From Rhodococcus sp. IEGM 1409 (GTDB lineage Bacteria > Actinomycetota > Actinomycetes > Mycobacteriales > Mycobacteriaceae), in contig NZ_JASHKN010000014.1 of assembly GCF_030056735.1 (NCBI RefSeq), positions 87,718 to 151,717 of the forward strand: DNA of 64,000 bases, in the 5' to 3' direction. Positions 34,311 to 45,469 of this stretch are shown here, in pieces. Position 1 is the first letter of the stretch, and every line of letters starts with the position of its first letter. A program made the position numbers and the translations under genes. The notes beneath the pieces were generated by a model. That model did not search any database and had not been told where the DNA came from. It worked only from the letters and a program-made list of their open reading frames with translations.

Positions 34311-36680
34311 ATGACCGATCACCACTATTCCGAAGACCAACTCGCACTCGACCTGAAGTGGTGGGCAGCGGCCAACTACCTGACCGTTGCGCAGATCTAC
34401 CTGAAGGACAACACGCTCCTGCGGGAACCGTTGCGTGCCGAGCACATCAAACCTCGACTGCTCGGGCACTGGGGGACCAGTCCCGGTTTGTCGATGATCT
34501 ACACGCTCCTCAATAGGCACATCGTCGTCACTGATGCGGACTGGCTGTACGTGACCGGTCCCGGGCACGGCGGTCCGGCGCTGGTCGCGTCGACGTATCT
34601 CGAGGGAACGTACTCGGAGATCTATCCGGAAGTGTCGGACGACGCCGAGGGCATCCACCGGATGTGTCGGCGATTCTCGGCTCCCGGCGGGGTGCCCAGC
34701 CACGTGAGTGTGCAGACACCCGGAAGCATTCACGAAGGCGGGGAGCTCGGCTACGCCCTTGCCCATGCGGCCGGCGCTGCCTTCGATCATCCGAACCTCG
34801 TGGTGGCTTGTGTGATCGGCGACGGCGAAGCGGAGACCGGGCCTCTGTCCGGTTCGTGGAAGCTTCCGGCGTTCCTGAATCCACGACGCGACGGCGCGGT
34901 GCTGCCGATCCTGCACGTGAACGGCGCCAAGATCGCCGGGCCGACGGTGTACGGCCGCAGCAGTGACGAAGACATCCAGGCGTATCTCGGTGGCCAGGGG
35001 TGGGCACCGATCGTCGTCTCCGGTGACGACCCCGACGTGGTGTTTCCTCAGCTGTATCAAGCGATCTCACAGGCGCACGAGAAGATCCGCGAGATGCAGG
35101 GTGCCGCACGCCGCGGAGAGGAATGGACGGGTTCGTGGCCGGCAATCGTGTTGCGGACACCGAAAGGATGGACCGGTCCGCACGCCGTCGACGGAATTTT
35201 GGTCGAGGGCACACATCGTGCGCACCAGGTGCCGTTGTCCGGCGTGCGAACAAACGAGTCGCATCTGCGGCAACTCGAAGAGTGGATGCGTTCGTATCGG
35301 CCAGACGAGTTGTTCGACTCCAACGGATCACTGGTCGCGGAACTGGCGGCGCTCTCGCCGGCGGGTGACAAGCGTATGGGGAGCACCCCGTACGCGAACG
35401 GTGGACGACTTCGCGTCGATCTCCCGATGCCGCCGCTCGAAAGATATGCGCTTCCAATCGAATCCCCGGGTTCGACTTTCCACGAGACGACGAGAGTGCT
35501 GGGCGAGCTTCTGCGCGACATCTACGCCGCCACGGAAACCGAAGACGGCGGCGGGATTTTCCGACTCTTCTGCCCGGACGAGACGTCGAGCAATCGCCTC
35601 GGCGCCGTGTTCGAGACAACCGATCGCTGCTGGCAATTGCCGATCACCGACTACGACGACGGACTGTCCGCGGACGGACGCGTCATGGAGGTCCTCAGCG
35701 AGCACCTCTGTGAGGGTTGGCTCGAGGGGTATCTGTTGTCAGGCCGACACGGGATGTTCGCGAGCTACGAAGCGTTTGCGATGGTGAGTGTCTCGATGCT
35801 CATCCAGCACGCCAAGTGGCTCCAACACGCAGTCGACCTGCCGTGGCGGGCGTCCGTCGCTTCGCTCAACGTGCTGCTGACCAGTACTTGTTGGCGCAAC
35901 GACCACAACGGATTCTCTCATCAGGGTCCCGGTATGATCGACGCCGTTATTCCCTTGGCTCCCAGTGTGATCCGTGTGTGGCTACCGCCGGATTCCAACA
36001 CCTTGCTCTCGATCTCGGATCACTGTCTGCGCAGTACCGACCACGTCAACCTGATCGTCGTGGACAAGCAACCGCACCTGCAATACCTCACGCTCGAGCA
36101 AGCGCACGAGCACTGTGCGGCGGGGGCTTCGGTCTGGGAATGGGCCGGAACGGAAGCTCGCGGACAGGAACCGGACGTGATCCTGGCCGCGGCGGGAGAC
36201 GTACCGACGCAGGAGATATTGGCTGCTGCACAGTTGCTGCGCGATCACACGCCGGAACTGGTCACCCGTGTCGTCAACGTCGTCGACCTGATGGCGCTGC
36301 TGACCCCAACCGAGCATCCACACGGATTCGGGGAGCGGGTCTTCCTCGATCTGTTCACCACGCAGACCGACGTCGTGTTCGCGTTTCACGGCTACTCGCG
36401 CGCGGTGCACGAACTCATCCACGGGCGTCCGAGTCCCGAGCGTTTCCACGTTCGCGGATTCAGTGAACAGGGCACAACCACAACACCGTTCGACATGGTT
36501 GTCCTCAACAAGATGAGCCGCTACCACCTGGTGATCGAGGCGCTACGACGCTCCAAGCGCCGGCCGGCCGGCGCGTCCGAGTTGGCGGAGTTCTGCCGCA
36601 CCCAGCTCGAAAAGCACTCGCGCTACATCGTCGAGCACTTCGAAGACATGCCGGAGGTAGAAAACTGGACCTGGTCCTGA
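34311..36680 (+). CDS. xfp: Phosphoketolase (xylulose-5-phosphate/fructose-6-phosphate)
   Basis: 789 residues, normal for the family. TPP enzyme that splits xylulose-5-P (or fructose-6-P) with phosphate to acetyl phosphate plus a C3 or C4 sugar phosphate. Motifs: LLGHWGTSPGLSMIYTLLNR, YVTGPGHGGPALVASTYLEG, the TPP site CVIGDGEAETGPLSGSWK (about residue 180), HVNGAKIAGPT, and HGFSH-like region NGFSHQGPGMID. ATG at 34311 has GGGAG seven bases upstream. No acetate kinase or phosphotransacetylase gene is adjacent. Single-gene unit closed by a hairpin. Confidence 0.95.
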   Translation: MTDHHYSEDQLALDLKWWAAANYLTVAQIYLKDNTLLREPLRAEHIKPRLLGHWGTSPGLSMIYTLLNRHIVVTDADWLYVTGPGHGGPALVASTYLEGTYSEIYPEVSDDAEGIHRMCRRFSAPGGVPSHVSVQTPGSIHEGGELGYALAHAAGAAFDHPNLVVACVIGDGEAETGPLSGSWKLPAFLNPRRDGAVLPILHVNGAKIAGPTVYGRSSDEDIQAYLGGQGWAPIVVSGDDPDVVFPQLYQAISQAHEKIREMQGAARRGEEWTGSWPAIVLRTPKGWTGPHAVDGILVEGTHRAHQVPLSGVRTNESHLRQLEEWMRSYRPDELFDSNGSLVAELAALSPAGDKRMGSTPYANGGRLRVDLPMPPLERYALPIESPGSTFHETTRVLGELLRDIYAATETEDGGGIFRLFCPDETSSNRLGAVFETTDRCWQLPITDYDDGLSADGRVMEVLSEHLCEGWLEGYLLSGRHGMFASYEAFAMVSVSMLIQHAKWLQHAVDLPWRASVASLNVLLTSTCWRNDHNGFSHQGPGMIDAVIPLAPSVIRVWLPPDSNTLLSISDHCLRSTDHVNLIVVDKQPHLQYLTLEQAHEHCAAGASVWEWAGTEARGQEPDVILAAAGDVPTQEILAAAQLLRDHTPELVTRVVNVVDLMALLTPTEHPHGFGERVFLDLFTTQTDVVFAFHGYSRAVHELIHGRPSPERFHVRGFSEQGTTTTPFDMVVLNKMSRYHLVIEALRRSKRRPAGASELAEFCRTQLEKHSRYIVEHFEDMPEVENWTWS

Positions 36681-36693
36681 AATTCAGGACCAG
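36671..36693 (+). terminator. Terminator overlapping the phosphoketolase stop codon
   Basis: 10-bp stem CTGGTCCTGA (36671-36680) and complement (36684-36693), AAT loop. The left arm is the last coding triplets of the phosphoketolase gene. Confidence 0.6.
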
Positions 36694-36720
36694 GCCCAGT
36701 TCGGGTCTGAACGTTCTCGG

Positions 36721-36765
36721 TTCAGTTCAGTTCAGTTCAGTTCAGTTCAGTTCGGTTCGGCTCAG
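36721..36765. repeat. (TTCAG)6 microsatellite and degenerate units
   Basis: Six perfect pentamers at 36721-36750, then TTCGG, TTCGG and CTCAG. The last unit contains the stop codon (36762-36764) of the minus-strand DUF305 gene, so the array is its 3' end and trailer. Confidence 0.95.
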
Positions 36766-37481
36766 TTCATAGGCAGTGGCACGGCGCCGCGAGCTGCCAA
36801 CATGTCGGTCATCAGCTTGGACTCGCTCTGCTGCGTGTTGACCATGGTCTGCGCCAGGCTGCGCACCGGACCCTCGGTGGCGTCAGCTGCTGCGTACTCC
36901 ATCATCGGAAGCCCACCTTCGTGGTGACGAAGCATCAACTGCAGGAACAAGGTGTCGAGTTGCAGGCCTTCCGCTGCGCGGAGAGCTGCAAGGTCCTCGG
37001 GGGACGCCATGCCGGGCATGGTGTCGACCGGGCCCGAATGAGCCATGTCCATCGTGGCCGAAGTCCCGTGCGATCCGTGGCCGGAGCCCGAGTCGGACGA
37101 CATCCACTCCATGTACGGACCCACCTTGGACAGCGGCTGATCCCACATGGTCAGCCACGCCTGCATCTGACCGAGCTGGTTCTGCTGCGTGGTCAAGATG
37201 TCGAACGCGAGCGTGCGCATGTCGTTGTCGGTGGACTTCGTCAGAGCGATCGACGCCATGTCCACTGCCTGGCTGTGATGCACGCTCATGTCCTGTGCGA
37301 ATCCGACGTCCACCGAATCCGATGCCGGAACGGTCAGTGACGACTTCGCGTCGGGTCCGAGGAGACTGGTAAATGCGCCCAATGCAAAACCGACGGCGAT
37401 CGCGCCGATCAGACCGATGATCAGCAGTGCGGTGCGCTGACTCGGCTTCGAAGACTGATCGGTGTTCTGGGAACTATCCAC
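36762..37481 (-). CDS. DUF305 domain-containing membrane-anchored protein
   Basis: 239 residues. One N-terminal membrane helix (ALLIIGLIGAIAVGFALGAF, about residues 19-38), then an extracytoplasmic DUF305 domain with VGFAQDMSVHHSQAVDMASI and a second MLRHHEGGLPMMEYA motif. A linker rich in His, Met and Ser (GHGSHGTSATMDMAHSG, MPGM) sits between them. DUF305 proteins are ferritin-like and several are linked to copper; metal binding by these His/Met residues is plausible but not proven. GTG at 37481 overlaps the end of the DUF3105 gene by 8 nt, so the two are co-translated. Confidence 0.88.
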   Translation of the reverse strand: MDSSQNTDQSSKPSQRTALLIIGLIGAIAVGFALGAFTSLLGPDAKSSLTVPASDSVDVGFAQDMSVHHSQAVDMASIALTKSTDNDMRTLAFDILTTQQNQLGQMQAWLTMWDQPLSKVGPYMEWMSSDSGSGHGSHGTSATMDMAHSGPVDTMPGMASPEDLAALRAAEGLQLDTLFLQLMLRHHEGGLPMMEYAAADATEGPVRSLAQTMVNTQQSESKLMTDMLAARGAVPLPMN

Positions 37482-38301
37482 CGGCGGGAATCTGCTCGTC
37501 GGTCGCCGCGGTAGCGCCCGCGCCGTCCATCTGGATGGCGTCGGGGCCCGGAGGCGTCGGATCGAACGGCGACGTCGACGGAGTGAACAGCGGATTGGTG
37601 CAGCTCGCGCCGACCTCGGGGTAGACGTTCGGGTTCTGGTTCAGCGCGGTGATGAACTGATCGATGCGATCGTCGTCGGCCTTGTCGATCTCGACGCGAT
37701 GGCCCCACGACTGCAGAGAAATGGGGCTGCTCTGACCGGGGAACGGCGACATCAGCATGTAGGACTTGCCGTTGACGCGTCCGGCAAGGCTGTCGATCTG
37801 GTCCTGATCGACGAGATCAGGGTTGTACGTGATCCAGATGGCACCGTGCTCGAGCGAGTGGACGGCATTCTCGGTGCGGATCGGGTCGGCGTACACGGTT
37901 CCGGTGCAGTTCGCCCAGGTGGCGTCGTGCGGGCCACCGAACGGCGGGGTCTGGTCGTACGCGACGCGCTGAGCGGAATCGACGTGCTGGCCCGCCGGGT
38001 ATTCGATCTTGAGGACGCCGTCGATCTTGTCTGACGGATCCTTGTTCTCCGAGCTGTACTTGTACGGCTCGAGGGCTTGCCGCTCCTCGACCTTGGGCCA
38101 CAGATTGATGCCGAGCACGGCGATGAGTGCGAGCACAGCCACACCGGCGCCGATCGACAGCCAGGGGATCTGGCGGGGAGCGGGGACGCCACCCTTGCCC
38201 TTCTTGGCCGGCCGACTGCTCTGGTTGGCGGCCTTGATGGCCTTGGCTGATTTGGCCCCGGAGTTCTTCTTGGGACCGCGACTATCGGAACCGCTTGGCA
38301 T
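37474..38301 (-). CDS. DUF3105 domain-containing membrane-anchored protein
   Basis: 275 residues. A basic Lys-rich N-terminus, one membrane helix (WLSIGAGVAVLALIAVLGIN, about residues 47-66), then the DUF3105 domain with GQHVDSAQRVAYDQTPPFGG, HSLEHGAIWITYNP and CTNPLF. The conserved His residues and two Cys suggest a metal or redox role, unproven. ATG at 38301 is the family-like start; the same frame stays open far upstream antisense to argS and is not coding there. Pairs with the overlapping DUF305 gene. Confidence 0.88.
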   Translation of the reverse strand: MPSGSDSRGPKKNSGAKSAKAIKAANQSSRPAKKGKGGVPAPRQIPWLSIGAGVAVLALIAVLGINLWPKVEERQALEPYKYSSENKDPSDKIDGVLKIEYPAGQHVDSAQRVAYDQTPPFGGPHDATWANCTGTVYADPIRTENAVHSLEHGAIWITYNPDLVDQDQIDSLAGRVNGKSYMLMSPFPGQSSPISLQSWGHRVEIDKADDDRIDQFITALNQNPNVYPEVGASCTNPLFTPSTSPFDPTPPGPDAIQMDGAGATAATDEQIPAGG

Positions 38302-38417
38302 CGATTGGGCTCTTTCGGTGTGTGGGCTTGAGGTGTAGCGCGCCCGCGCATGAAGGTACGCGGTGGTAGCTCGGGCATTACCACTGTACTTTCCGAGTCT
38401 GAGGGCAAACTTTGAGA

Positions 38418-38436
38418 GTGGCGTGCGACACGCCAC
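38418..38436. promoter_or_regulatory. Perfect palindrome upstream of argS
   Basis: GTGGCGTGCGACACGCCAC, 8-bp arms with a 3-nt centre, in the 216-bp divergent gap between the DUF3105 gene and argS. Could be an operator or a hairpin in one of the leaders. Confidence 0.4.
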
Positions 38437-38517
38437 AGCGGCCTCGAATAGCTTCACCGAGTGCGAGGCGTGAGGCGAGTCTCCACTTCCGGTGTCCAGG
38501 CAATAGGATGAATACCT

Positions 38518-40170
38518 GTGACTCCAGCTGACCTTGCCGAACTGCTCCGCGGAACCGCAGCGAGCGTCCTTGCCGATCGTGGCCTCGACGTATCCGTGCT
38601 GCCCGAAACCCTTACCGTCGAGCGACCACGCAACCCCGAGCACGGCGACTACGCCACCAACATTGCGATGCAGGTAGCCAAGAAGGTCGGCACGAATCCC
38701 CGCGAGCTGGCGGGCTGGATCGCCGAAGCCCTCACCGCTGCCGACGGAATCGAATCCGCCGAGATCGCCGGGCCCGGCTTCCTCAATATTCGGCTCGACA
38801 AGGATGCCCAGGGTGCGATCGTCGTGTCGGTTCTCGAAGCCGGCGCGTCGTACGGCTCGGGTGATTCCCTCGCCGGCAAGAAGATCAACCTCGAATTCGT
38901 CTCGGCCAACCCCACCGGTCCGATTCACCTCGGTGGAACCCGTTGGGCCGCAGTCGGAGACGCGCTCGGACGCATTCTGTCCGCGCAGGGTGGGTTGGTC
39001 ACACGTGAGTACTACTTCAACGACCACGGTGCCCAGATCGACCGCTTCTCGCGTTCGCTGATCGCTGCAGCGAAGGGCGAACCTGCTCCCGAAGACGGTT
39101 ACGCCGGTGCATACATCGCCGACATCGCCGCCTCGGTGCTGAAGCAGCGCCCCGACGCGATGGAGCTGCCGGCCGACGAGCAGCAGGAAACCTTCCGGGC
39201 CATCGGCGTCGAATTGATGTTCACGCACATCAAGCAGACACTGCACGATTTCGGCGTCGACTTCGACGTGTACTTCCACGAGAACTCGCTCTTCGAATCC
39301 GGTGCGGTCGAGAACGCCGTCGAATCCCTCAAGGGTTCGGGCAACCTCTTCCACGAAGACGGTGCTTGGTGGCTCAAGAGCACCGATTACGGCGACGACA
39401 AGGATCGCGTCGTCATCAAGAGCGACGGCAACGCCGCCTACATCGCCGGTGACATCGCCTACTTCCAGAACAAGCGCGCCCGCGGGTTCGACCTCTGCAT
39501 CTACATGCTCGGTGCCGACCATCACGGTTACATCGGCCGTCTCAAGGCTGCCGCCGCCGCTTTCGGTGACGATCCGGACACCGTGGAGGTGCTGATCGGC
39601 CAGATGGTCAACCTCGTCAAGGACGGCACCGCCGTCAAGATGAGCAAGCGTGCAGGCACCGTCATCACCCTCGACGACCTGGTCGAGGCAATCGGCGTCG
39701 ACGCGTCGCGCTACGTCATGATCCGCTCGTCGGTCGACTCCAGCATCGACATCGACCTGGACCTGTGGACCAAGACCAGCAGCGAGAACCCTGTCTACTA
39801 CGTCCAGTACGCGCACGCACGACTCGCTGCGATCGCCCGCAACGCCGCAGACCTCGGACTCTCGGCCGACGCGAGCCACCTCGCCCTGCTCACTGTCGAG
39901 CAGGAAGGCGACCTCATCCGCACGATCGGCGAGTACCCGCGCGTCGTGTCCAGCGCAGCGAATCTGCGTGAGCCGCACCGTATTGCCCGCTACCTCGAAG
40001 AACTCGCGGGTGCGTACCACCGCTTCTACGGCGCGTGCCGCATCCTTCCGCAAGGCGACGAAGACGCCACCGACGTGCATCGCGCGCGTCTGGCCCTTTG
40101 CGCCGCCACCCGACAGGTCCTGGCCAACGGCCTCGAACTGCTCGGCGTCACCGCACCGGAGCAAATGTGA
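38518..40170 (+). CDS. argS: Arginyl-tRNA synthetase
   Basis: 550 residues, class I synthetase charging tRNA-Arg. [21 protein letters not shown] carries the HIGH-type motif (HLGG), and [16 protein letters not shown] the KMSKS-type motif. The C-terminal DALR anticodon-binding part ends with [16 protein letters not shown] sequence. GTG at 38518 has AGGA nine bases upstream, with TAGGAT eight bases upstream as a possible -10, so a very short or absent leader is possible. First gene of the argS-lysA-hom-thrC-thrB run, each overlapping the next by 1-4 nt. Confidence 0.95.
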   Translation: MTPADLAELLRGTAASVLADRGLDVSVLPETLTVERPRNPEHGDYATNIAMQVAKKVGTNPRELAGWIAEALTAADGIESAEIAGPGFLNIRLDKDAQGAIVVSVLEAGASYGSGDSLAGKKINLEFVSANPTGPIHLGGTRWAAVGDALGRILSAQGGLVTREYYFNDHGAQIDRFSRSLIAAAKGEPAPEDGYAGAYIADIAASVLKQRPDAMELPADEQQETFRAIGVELMFTHIKQTLHDFGVDFDVYFHENSLFESGAVENAVESLKGSGNLFHEDGAWWLKSTDYGDDKDRVVIKSDGNAAYIAGDIAYFQNKRARGFDLCIYMLGADHHGYIGRLKAAAAAFGDDPDTVEVLIGQMVNLVKDGTAVKMSKRAGTVITLDDLVEAIGVDASRYVMIRSSVDSSIDIDLDLWTKTSSENPVYYVQYAHARLAAIARNAADLGLSADASHLALLTVEQEGDLIRTIGEYPRVVSSAANLREPHRIARYLEELAGAYHRFYGACRILPQGDEDATDVHRARLALCAATRQVLANGLELLGVTAPEQM

Positions 40171-41588
40171 ACGCGCACCCCGCCGGCCCCAAGCATGCCG
40201 AGCAGTTGCAGGCCCCCGGCTTGCCCGACCGTCCGGCCGGCCCCGAAGCCTTCGGTGAACTCTCACCGCAGGTGTGGCCGCGCAACGCTTCTCGCGGTGA
40301 CGATGGTGAAGTGACCCTCGCGGGTGTGAAGGTCAGTGAACTTGCCGAGAAGTACGGCACCCCGTTGTTCGTCATCGACGAGGACGACTTCCGCTCGCGC
40401 TGCCGTGACATGGCCCGCGCTTTCGGCCCGGACGCCAAGGTGCACTACGCATCCAAGGCGTTCCTCTGCGGTGAGATCGCACGCTGGGTTGCCGACGAAG
40501 GCCTCTCGCTCGACGTCTGCTCCGGCGGCGAACTGGCGATCGCGTTGCACGCGGACTTCCCGGCCGAGCGAATTGCCATGCACGGCAACAACAAGTCCGT
40601 CGCCGAACTGGCGGCAGGCGTCGCCGCGGGCGTGGGGCACGTCGTGCTCGACTCGGCGATCGAGATCGACCGACTCGATCGCGTCGCCGGGGAAGCCGGT
40701 GTCGTTCAGGACGTGTTGATCCGCCTGACCGTTGGCGTCGAAGCGCATACCCACGAATTCATCTCCACCGCACACGAAGACCAGAAGTTCGGCTTCTCGC
40801 TGGCCGGGGGAGCGGCAATCGACGCGGTCCGCCGCGTCTTCGCCGCCGAAAACCTGCGACTGGTCGGACTGCACAGCCACATCGGCTCGCAGATCTTCGA
40901 CGTCGACGGCTTCGAGGTGGCAGCGCACCGCGTGATCGGTTTGCTCCGCGACGTCGTCACCGAGTTCGGCGTCGAGAAGACCAAGCAGATTTCGATCATC
41001 GATCTCGGCGGCGGCATGGGGATCTCGTACATCCCGTCCGACGACCCGCCGCCCGTCGACGAACTGGCAGCAAAGCTCGGTCACATCGTGCGCAACGAGT
41101 CCGCACTGGTCGGACTGCCGGAGCCGACGCTTGCCGTCGAACCCGGCCGCGCCATCGCCGGACCGGGCACGGTGACGCTCTACGAGGTCGGCACCATCAA
41201 GGACGTCACGGTGGGCAGTTCGCTGACACGCCGCTACATCAGCGTCGACGGCGGGATGAGCGACAACATCCGCACGTCCCTCTACGGTGCGGAGTACGAA
41301 GCCAAGTTGGTTTCGCGAACTTCCGAGGCTGATCCCGTCGTTGCACGTATCGTCGGTAAGCACTGCGAGTCCGGTGACGTGGTCATTCGGGACACCTGGA
41401 TGCCCGAGGACGTCGGACCCGGTGATTTACTAGCGGTAGCAGCGACCGGTGCATACTGCTATTCGATGTCGAGCAGGTACAACCTGCTCACCCGCCCAGC
41501 CGTGGTGGCGGTGCGTGACGGAGTCTCACGCGTGATTCTGCGGAGGGAAACAGTGGAAGATCTGCTCAGCTTGGAGGTATCGCAGTGA
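40167..41588 (+). CDS. lysA: Diaminopimelate decarboxylase
   Basis: 473-residue PLP enzyme making lysine from meso-diaminopimelate. PLP lysine in [13 protein letters not shown], then [36 protein letters not shown] and [20 protein letters not shown]; the late [13 protein letters not shown] holds the active-site Cys. The chosen GTG overlaps the argS stop; about 40 residues precede the barrel, as in mycobacterial LysA. Stop overlaps hom. Confidence 0.95.
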   Translation: MNAHPAGPKHAEQLQAPGLPDRPAGPEAFGELSPQVWPRNASRGDDGEVTLAGVKVSELAEKYGTPLFVIDEDDFRSRCRDMARAFGPDAKVHYASKAFLCGEIARWVADEGLSLDVCSGGELAIALHADFPAERIAMHGNNKSVAELAAGVAAGVGHVVLDSAIEIDRLDRVAGEAGVVQDVLIRLTVGVEAHTHEFISTAHEDQKFGFSLAGGAAIDAVRRVFAAENLRLVGLHSHIGSQIFDVDGFEVAAHRVIGLLRDVVTEFGVEKTKQISIIDLGGGMGISYIPSDDPPPVDELAAKLGHIVRNESALVGLPEPTLAVEPGRAIAGPGTVTLYEVGTIKDVTVGSSLTRRYISVDGGMSDNIRTSLYGAEYEAKLVSRTSEADPVVARIVGKHCESGDVVIRDTWMPEDVGPGDLLAVAATGAYCYSMSSRYNLLTRPAVVAVRDGVSRVILRRETVEDLLSLEVSQ

Positions 41589-42894
41589 CGAGCGAATCGG
41601 CGCATCGCGCTATCGGTGTGGCCGTTCTCGGCCTCGGCAACGTCGGGAGCGAGGTCGTCCGGATCATTCGTGAGCAGGCCGAGGAACTCGAAGCCCGCGT
41701 CGGCGCCCCGTTGGAACTGCGGGGAGTTGCCGTTCGTCGTATCGGCTCGGACCGCGGAATTCCCGAGGAACTGCAGACGACGGACGCCGAGTCCCTGGTC
41801 GGTCGTGACGACGTCGACATCGTCGTCGAGGTGATCGGCGGAATCGAGCTTCCTCGCAAGCTGATTCTCTCCTCGCTCAACTCCGGTAAGTCAGTCGTCA
41901 CCGCCAACAAGGCGCTGCTCGCGGACCACACCGGTGAATTGGCGGAGGCTGCAGAGGCCAACTCGGTCGACCTGTACTTCGAGGCCGCTGTTGCCGGCGC
42001 GATCCCCGTGATCCGCCCGCTCACGCAGTCGTTGGCCGGAGACCGTGTCAACAAGGTCGCCGGAATCGTGAACGGCACCACCAACTTCATCCTCTCGGCG
42101 ATGGACGAGACCGGCGCCGACTACGAGGAGACACTGGCCGAAGCCGGACGCCTCGGTTACGCGGAAGCCGATCCGACCGCCGACGTCGAAGGCTACGACG
42201 CCGCGGCGAAGGCTGCGATCCTCGCGTCGATCGCGTTCCACACCCGCGTCACTGCCGCGGACGTGTACCGCGAAGGAATCTCCACGATCACTTCTGCCGA
42301 CCTGGCGTCGGCGAAGGCACTCGACTGCACGATCAAGTTGCTCTCGATCTGCGAGCGCATCGTCACACCCAAGGGCAAGGAGCGGATTTCCGCTCGCGTG
42401 TACCCGGCGCTGGTTCCACTCAGTCACCCGCTCGCTTCGGTCAACGGCGCGTTCAACGCCGTTGTCGTGGAAGCAGAGAACGCCGGCCGGCTCATGTTCT
42501 ACGGCCAGGGCGCAGGCGGCGCCCCCACCGCTTCCGCGGTGATGGGTGACCTGGTGATGGCGGCGCGCAACAAGGTTCACGGCGGCCGCGGCCCCCGTGA
42601 GTCCAAATACGCCAAGCTCAAGATCGCCCCGATGGGCGACATCCTCACGCGCTACTACGTGAACATGGAGGTCGCGGACAAGGAAGGCGTGCTGTCCGCA
42701 GTCGCCGCCGAGTTCGCCAAGCACGGCGTGAGCATCTCCGTTGTCCGTCAGGAGGGCGCCGGCGCCGGCGCGCGTCTGGTGGTCGTCACTCATGTAGCAA
42801 CCGACGCGGCTCTGTCCGAGACCGTGGCGGCCCTCAACGAACTCGAATTCGTCACCGCTGTGACCAGCGTGCTGCGACTGGAAGGCACTGAACA

Positions 42895-42898
<4 letters not shown>
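41585..42898 (+). CDS. hom: Homoserine dehydrogenase
   Basis: 437 residues. NAD(P) motif [17 protein letters not shown], then [54 protein letters not shown] and [20 protein letters not shown] with the catalytic aspartate/lysine region. The last 90 residues are an ACT domain ([20 protein letters not shown]), implying feedback control by threonine. Reduces aspartate semialdehyde to homoserine. GTG start overlaps lysA; stop overlaps thrC. Confidence 0.96.
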
Positions 42899-44966
<2,068 letters not shown>

Positions 44967-44992
44967 GCCCTGCCTTGGTCCTGGTGATCGCC

Positions 44993-45010
44993 CACTACCG
45001 ATCGGTAGTG
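44993..45010. promoter_or_regulatory. Perfect palindrome after thrB
   Basis: CACTACCGATCGGTAGTG. As RNA it gives a 7-bp stem with a GATC loop, usable as a weak terminator for thrB; as DNA it resembles an operator. No T-run follows. Confidence 0.5.
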
Positions 45011-45037
45011 AACTGACACACCCAGTCGTCCAAATTC

Positions 45038-45066
45038 TTGCCGGACTCAGGTTTGGGCGCTATCCT
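45038..45066 (+). promoter_or_regulatory. Candidate rho promoter
   Basis: TTGCCG (45038-45043), 17-nt spacer, TATCCT (45061-45066). The expected transcript start falls at about 45072, which is the A of the first upstream ORF's ATG. Confidence 0.5.
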
Positions 45067-45071
45067 GGGCT

Positions 45072-45158
45072 ATGTCCGTACATCGTGCGCGTCAGTCGCC
45101 GGTGCATCACCAGGGGGCAAAACTCCTTCCCAATCGGGGTCCACAGTCCTTGGCATGA
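45072..45158 (+). CDS. Possible leaderless upstream ORF 1 of rho (28 residues)
   Basis: ATG at the predicted transcript start, 6 nt after the -10 box, followed by 27 more sense codons and TGA. The peptide starts MSVHRARQSPVHHQG and is basic. Leaderless ATG mRNAs are common in actinobacteria. Its TGA overlaps the ATG of the next upstream ORF, so ribosomes could pass from one to the other. A role in sensing translation to control rho, as known for the Salmonella rho leader peptide, is an analogy only. Confidence 0.4.
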   Translation: MSVHRARQSPVHHQGAKLLPNRGPQSLA

Positions 45159-45181
45159 TTCTCGCAGGCATGATTCTCGCG
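45152..45181. repeat. 15-bp tandem repeat in the rho leader
   Basis: GGCATGATTCTCGCA (45152-45166) followed by the same sequence with the last base changed to G (45167-45181). It covers the uORF1 stop and the uORF2 start. Confidence 0.9.
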
Positions 45182-45268
45182 CTTGTACCTTCTCCGAAGG
45201 TTTGGATCCTCCGCGGATCGAACACTCAGAGGTTCCACAACTCTGGGGTTCACCACACGGGGGAGTGA
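45155..45268 (+). CDS. Possible upstream ORF 2 of rho (37 residues)
   Basis: Starts at the ATG in the ATGA overlap with uORF1. The first codons read MILAGMILALV, produced by the tandem 15-bp repeat; the rest is polar. It ends with TGA about 200 nt before rho. No Shine-Dalgarno of its own; expression would rely on coupling with uORF1. May be chance. Confidence 0.3.
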   Translation: MILAGMILALVPSPKVWILRGSNTQRFHNSGVHHTGE

Positions 45269-45469
45269 ATCGACGACGAAGGCGCGTTGGGCAGGTTTGC
45301 GAGCGCATGAAAAGTTTGAGGCGAGAGTTTCCGACATTCATGTGACGGCGGACAAGCCGGCAGTTCTGGACAGCAACCACGTACGGCACCACCGAGTTCG
45401 GTATTCAATCGAACTGCGGGACGAACCCTCGACTTTGCGCAGTGCGAGTGAGGGAAGGAAAGGACCTCC

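Larger units (their letters stand above)
44967..45469 (+). other. Gap between thrB and rho: promoter and long rho leader
   Basis: 503 bp without an annotated gene. It holds a palindrome (44993-45010), a promoter (45038-45066), two overlapping upstream ORFs (45072-45268) with a 15-bp tandem repeat at their junction, and about 200 nt of further leader before the rho start, with AGGA just ahead of the GTG. Confidence 0.7.

Noticed and set aside
36721..36765. TTCAG array considered as a CRISPR or iteron origin
   Set aside because: Units are 5 bp without spacers, and no cas, rep or dnaA-box context is present.
38302..40266. Upstream extension of the DUF3105 frame, antisense to argS (930 codons in all)
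   Set aside because: The real protein starts at 38301; the added part is the shadow of argS codons and lacks protein-like composition.
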